From: Pelargonium cotyledonis
Taxonomy: Eukaryota > Streptophyta > Magnoliopsida > Geraniales > Geraniaceae
Reading direction: 5' to 3'
Length of the DNA stretch: 26,528 bases
NCBI GenBank assembly: GCA_036897625.1
Contig: JAYMTA010000583.1
Coordinates: forward strand, 1 to 26,528
Numbering within the stretch: the stretch's first letter is position 1; every line of letters starts with the position of its first letter. This document shows positions 26,063 through 26,528 of this stretch, piece by piece. The position numbers and the translations under genes are program-made. The notes under the pieces are model-generated. The model made no database searches. It was not told the origin of the DNA and saw only the letters and a program-made list of their open reading frames with translations.

Positions 26063-26528
26063 CTATATATAAAAGATAATAATATATGTTTATTTCAATT
26101 TATAGATTTAAACCAATTCTTTTAAAAAAAATTGCAACACTAAATGAAAATCATAAAATTGATATCAATATATATCTCATTTTTATGAAACTTGTTCTTT
26201 TTCGTTTTTTTTTTACTTTGTGCGAAAAAATTATAATGTTTCCAATTAATTATGCATGGAATTTAGTTAAAAGTTAAATGATTGTCATATGATACATTGT
26301 TTTAATTAACACCAACTTTTTTTTTCTTCTATTATGAATATAATTTTTTTTACTGATTTTATAGAGTATGTTGGTGAATATTAATCTTTTGTTATGTGTA
26401 CGAAACATCTGAAGTGTTTATATGAAAATTTGATTTTCTTTTATGCCATCAACATTTTGTGTTTTTTAGTTTGGTCGAACTGTCCACACATATGGTTGAC
26501 TTGATTGTTCAAATATGATAAATGATTG
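26063..26528. other. AT-rich intergenic stretch, no gene seen
   Basis: Only short chance frames are present. Poly(T) runs occur near 26210 and 26320. Confidence 0.6.

Overview
The window is nuclear DNA from a flowering plant, most likely a woody eudicot. The evidence is a multi-intron JmjC demethylase gene with canonical GT-AG junctions, a CC-NBS-LRR resistance gene of the RPP13-like type, a ribosome-inactivating-protein (RIP) relic, a Ty1/copia element primed by initiator tRNA-Met, and several short MITE- and SINE-like insertions in AT-rich intergenic DNA. A rosid, perhaps Rosaceae, would fit the combination of an RIP and an RPP13-like NLR, but that is inference.

Layout. 1-2489: AT-rich DNA with a tRNA-derived SINE (949-1103, 13-bp target duplications) and a foldback element (about 1801-1950). 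2510-3994: a retroposed DUF4283/zinc-knuckle (LINE ORF1-like) unit between perfect 20-bp direct repeats, with two in-frame stops. 4015-6538: a possible leader and then an RIP pseudogene on the + strand. 6539-8677: intergenic, with a possible MITE. 8678-13599: a decayed CC-NB-ARC-LRR gene with three frameshifts, one in-frame stop and an internal tandem duplication whose frameshift is cancelled by a deletion. 13600-14562: spacer. 14563-20534 (minus): the one clearly intact gene, a 10-exon, 983-residue JmjN-JmjC-C5HC2-FYRN-FYRC protein of the JMJ14/15/18 H3K4-demethylase group, with MITEs in two introns and a spliced 5' leader out to about 21.2 kb. 21566-21628: a 63-bp SINE-like insertion. 22178-26062 (minus): a Ty1/copia element with both short LTRs, PBS, PPT, gag and RT-RNase H, but nearly all of the integrase deleted. 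26063-26528: AT-rich DNA with no gene seen.

The genes do not form an operon or pathway. The JMJ gene is a housekeeping chromatin regulator. The NLR and RIP are defence-type genes in decay, and the remainder records transposition. I see no convincing undescribed system. The most unusual structures are the frame-compensated duplication inside the NLR, the ORF1-only retroposon with intact target duplications, and the very short SINE-like insertion.
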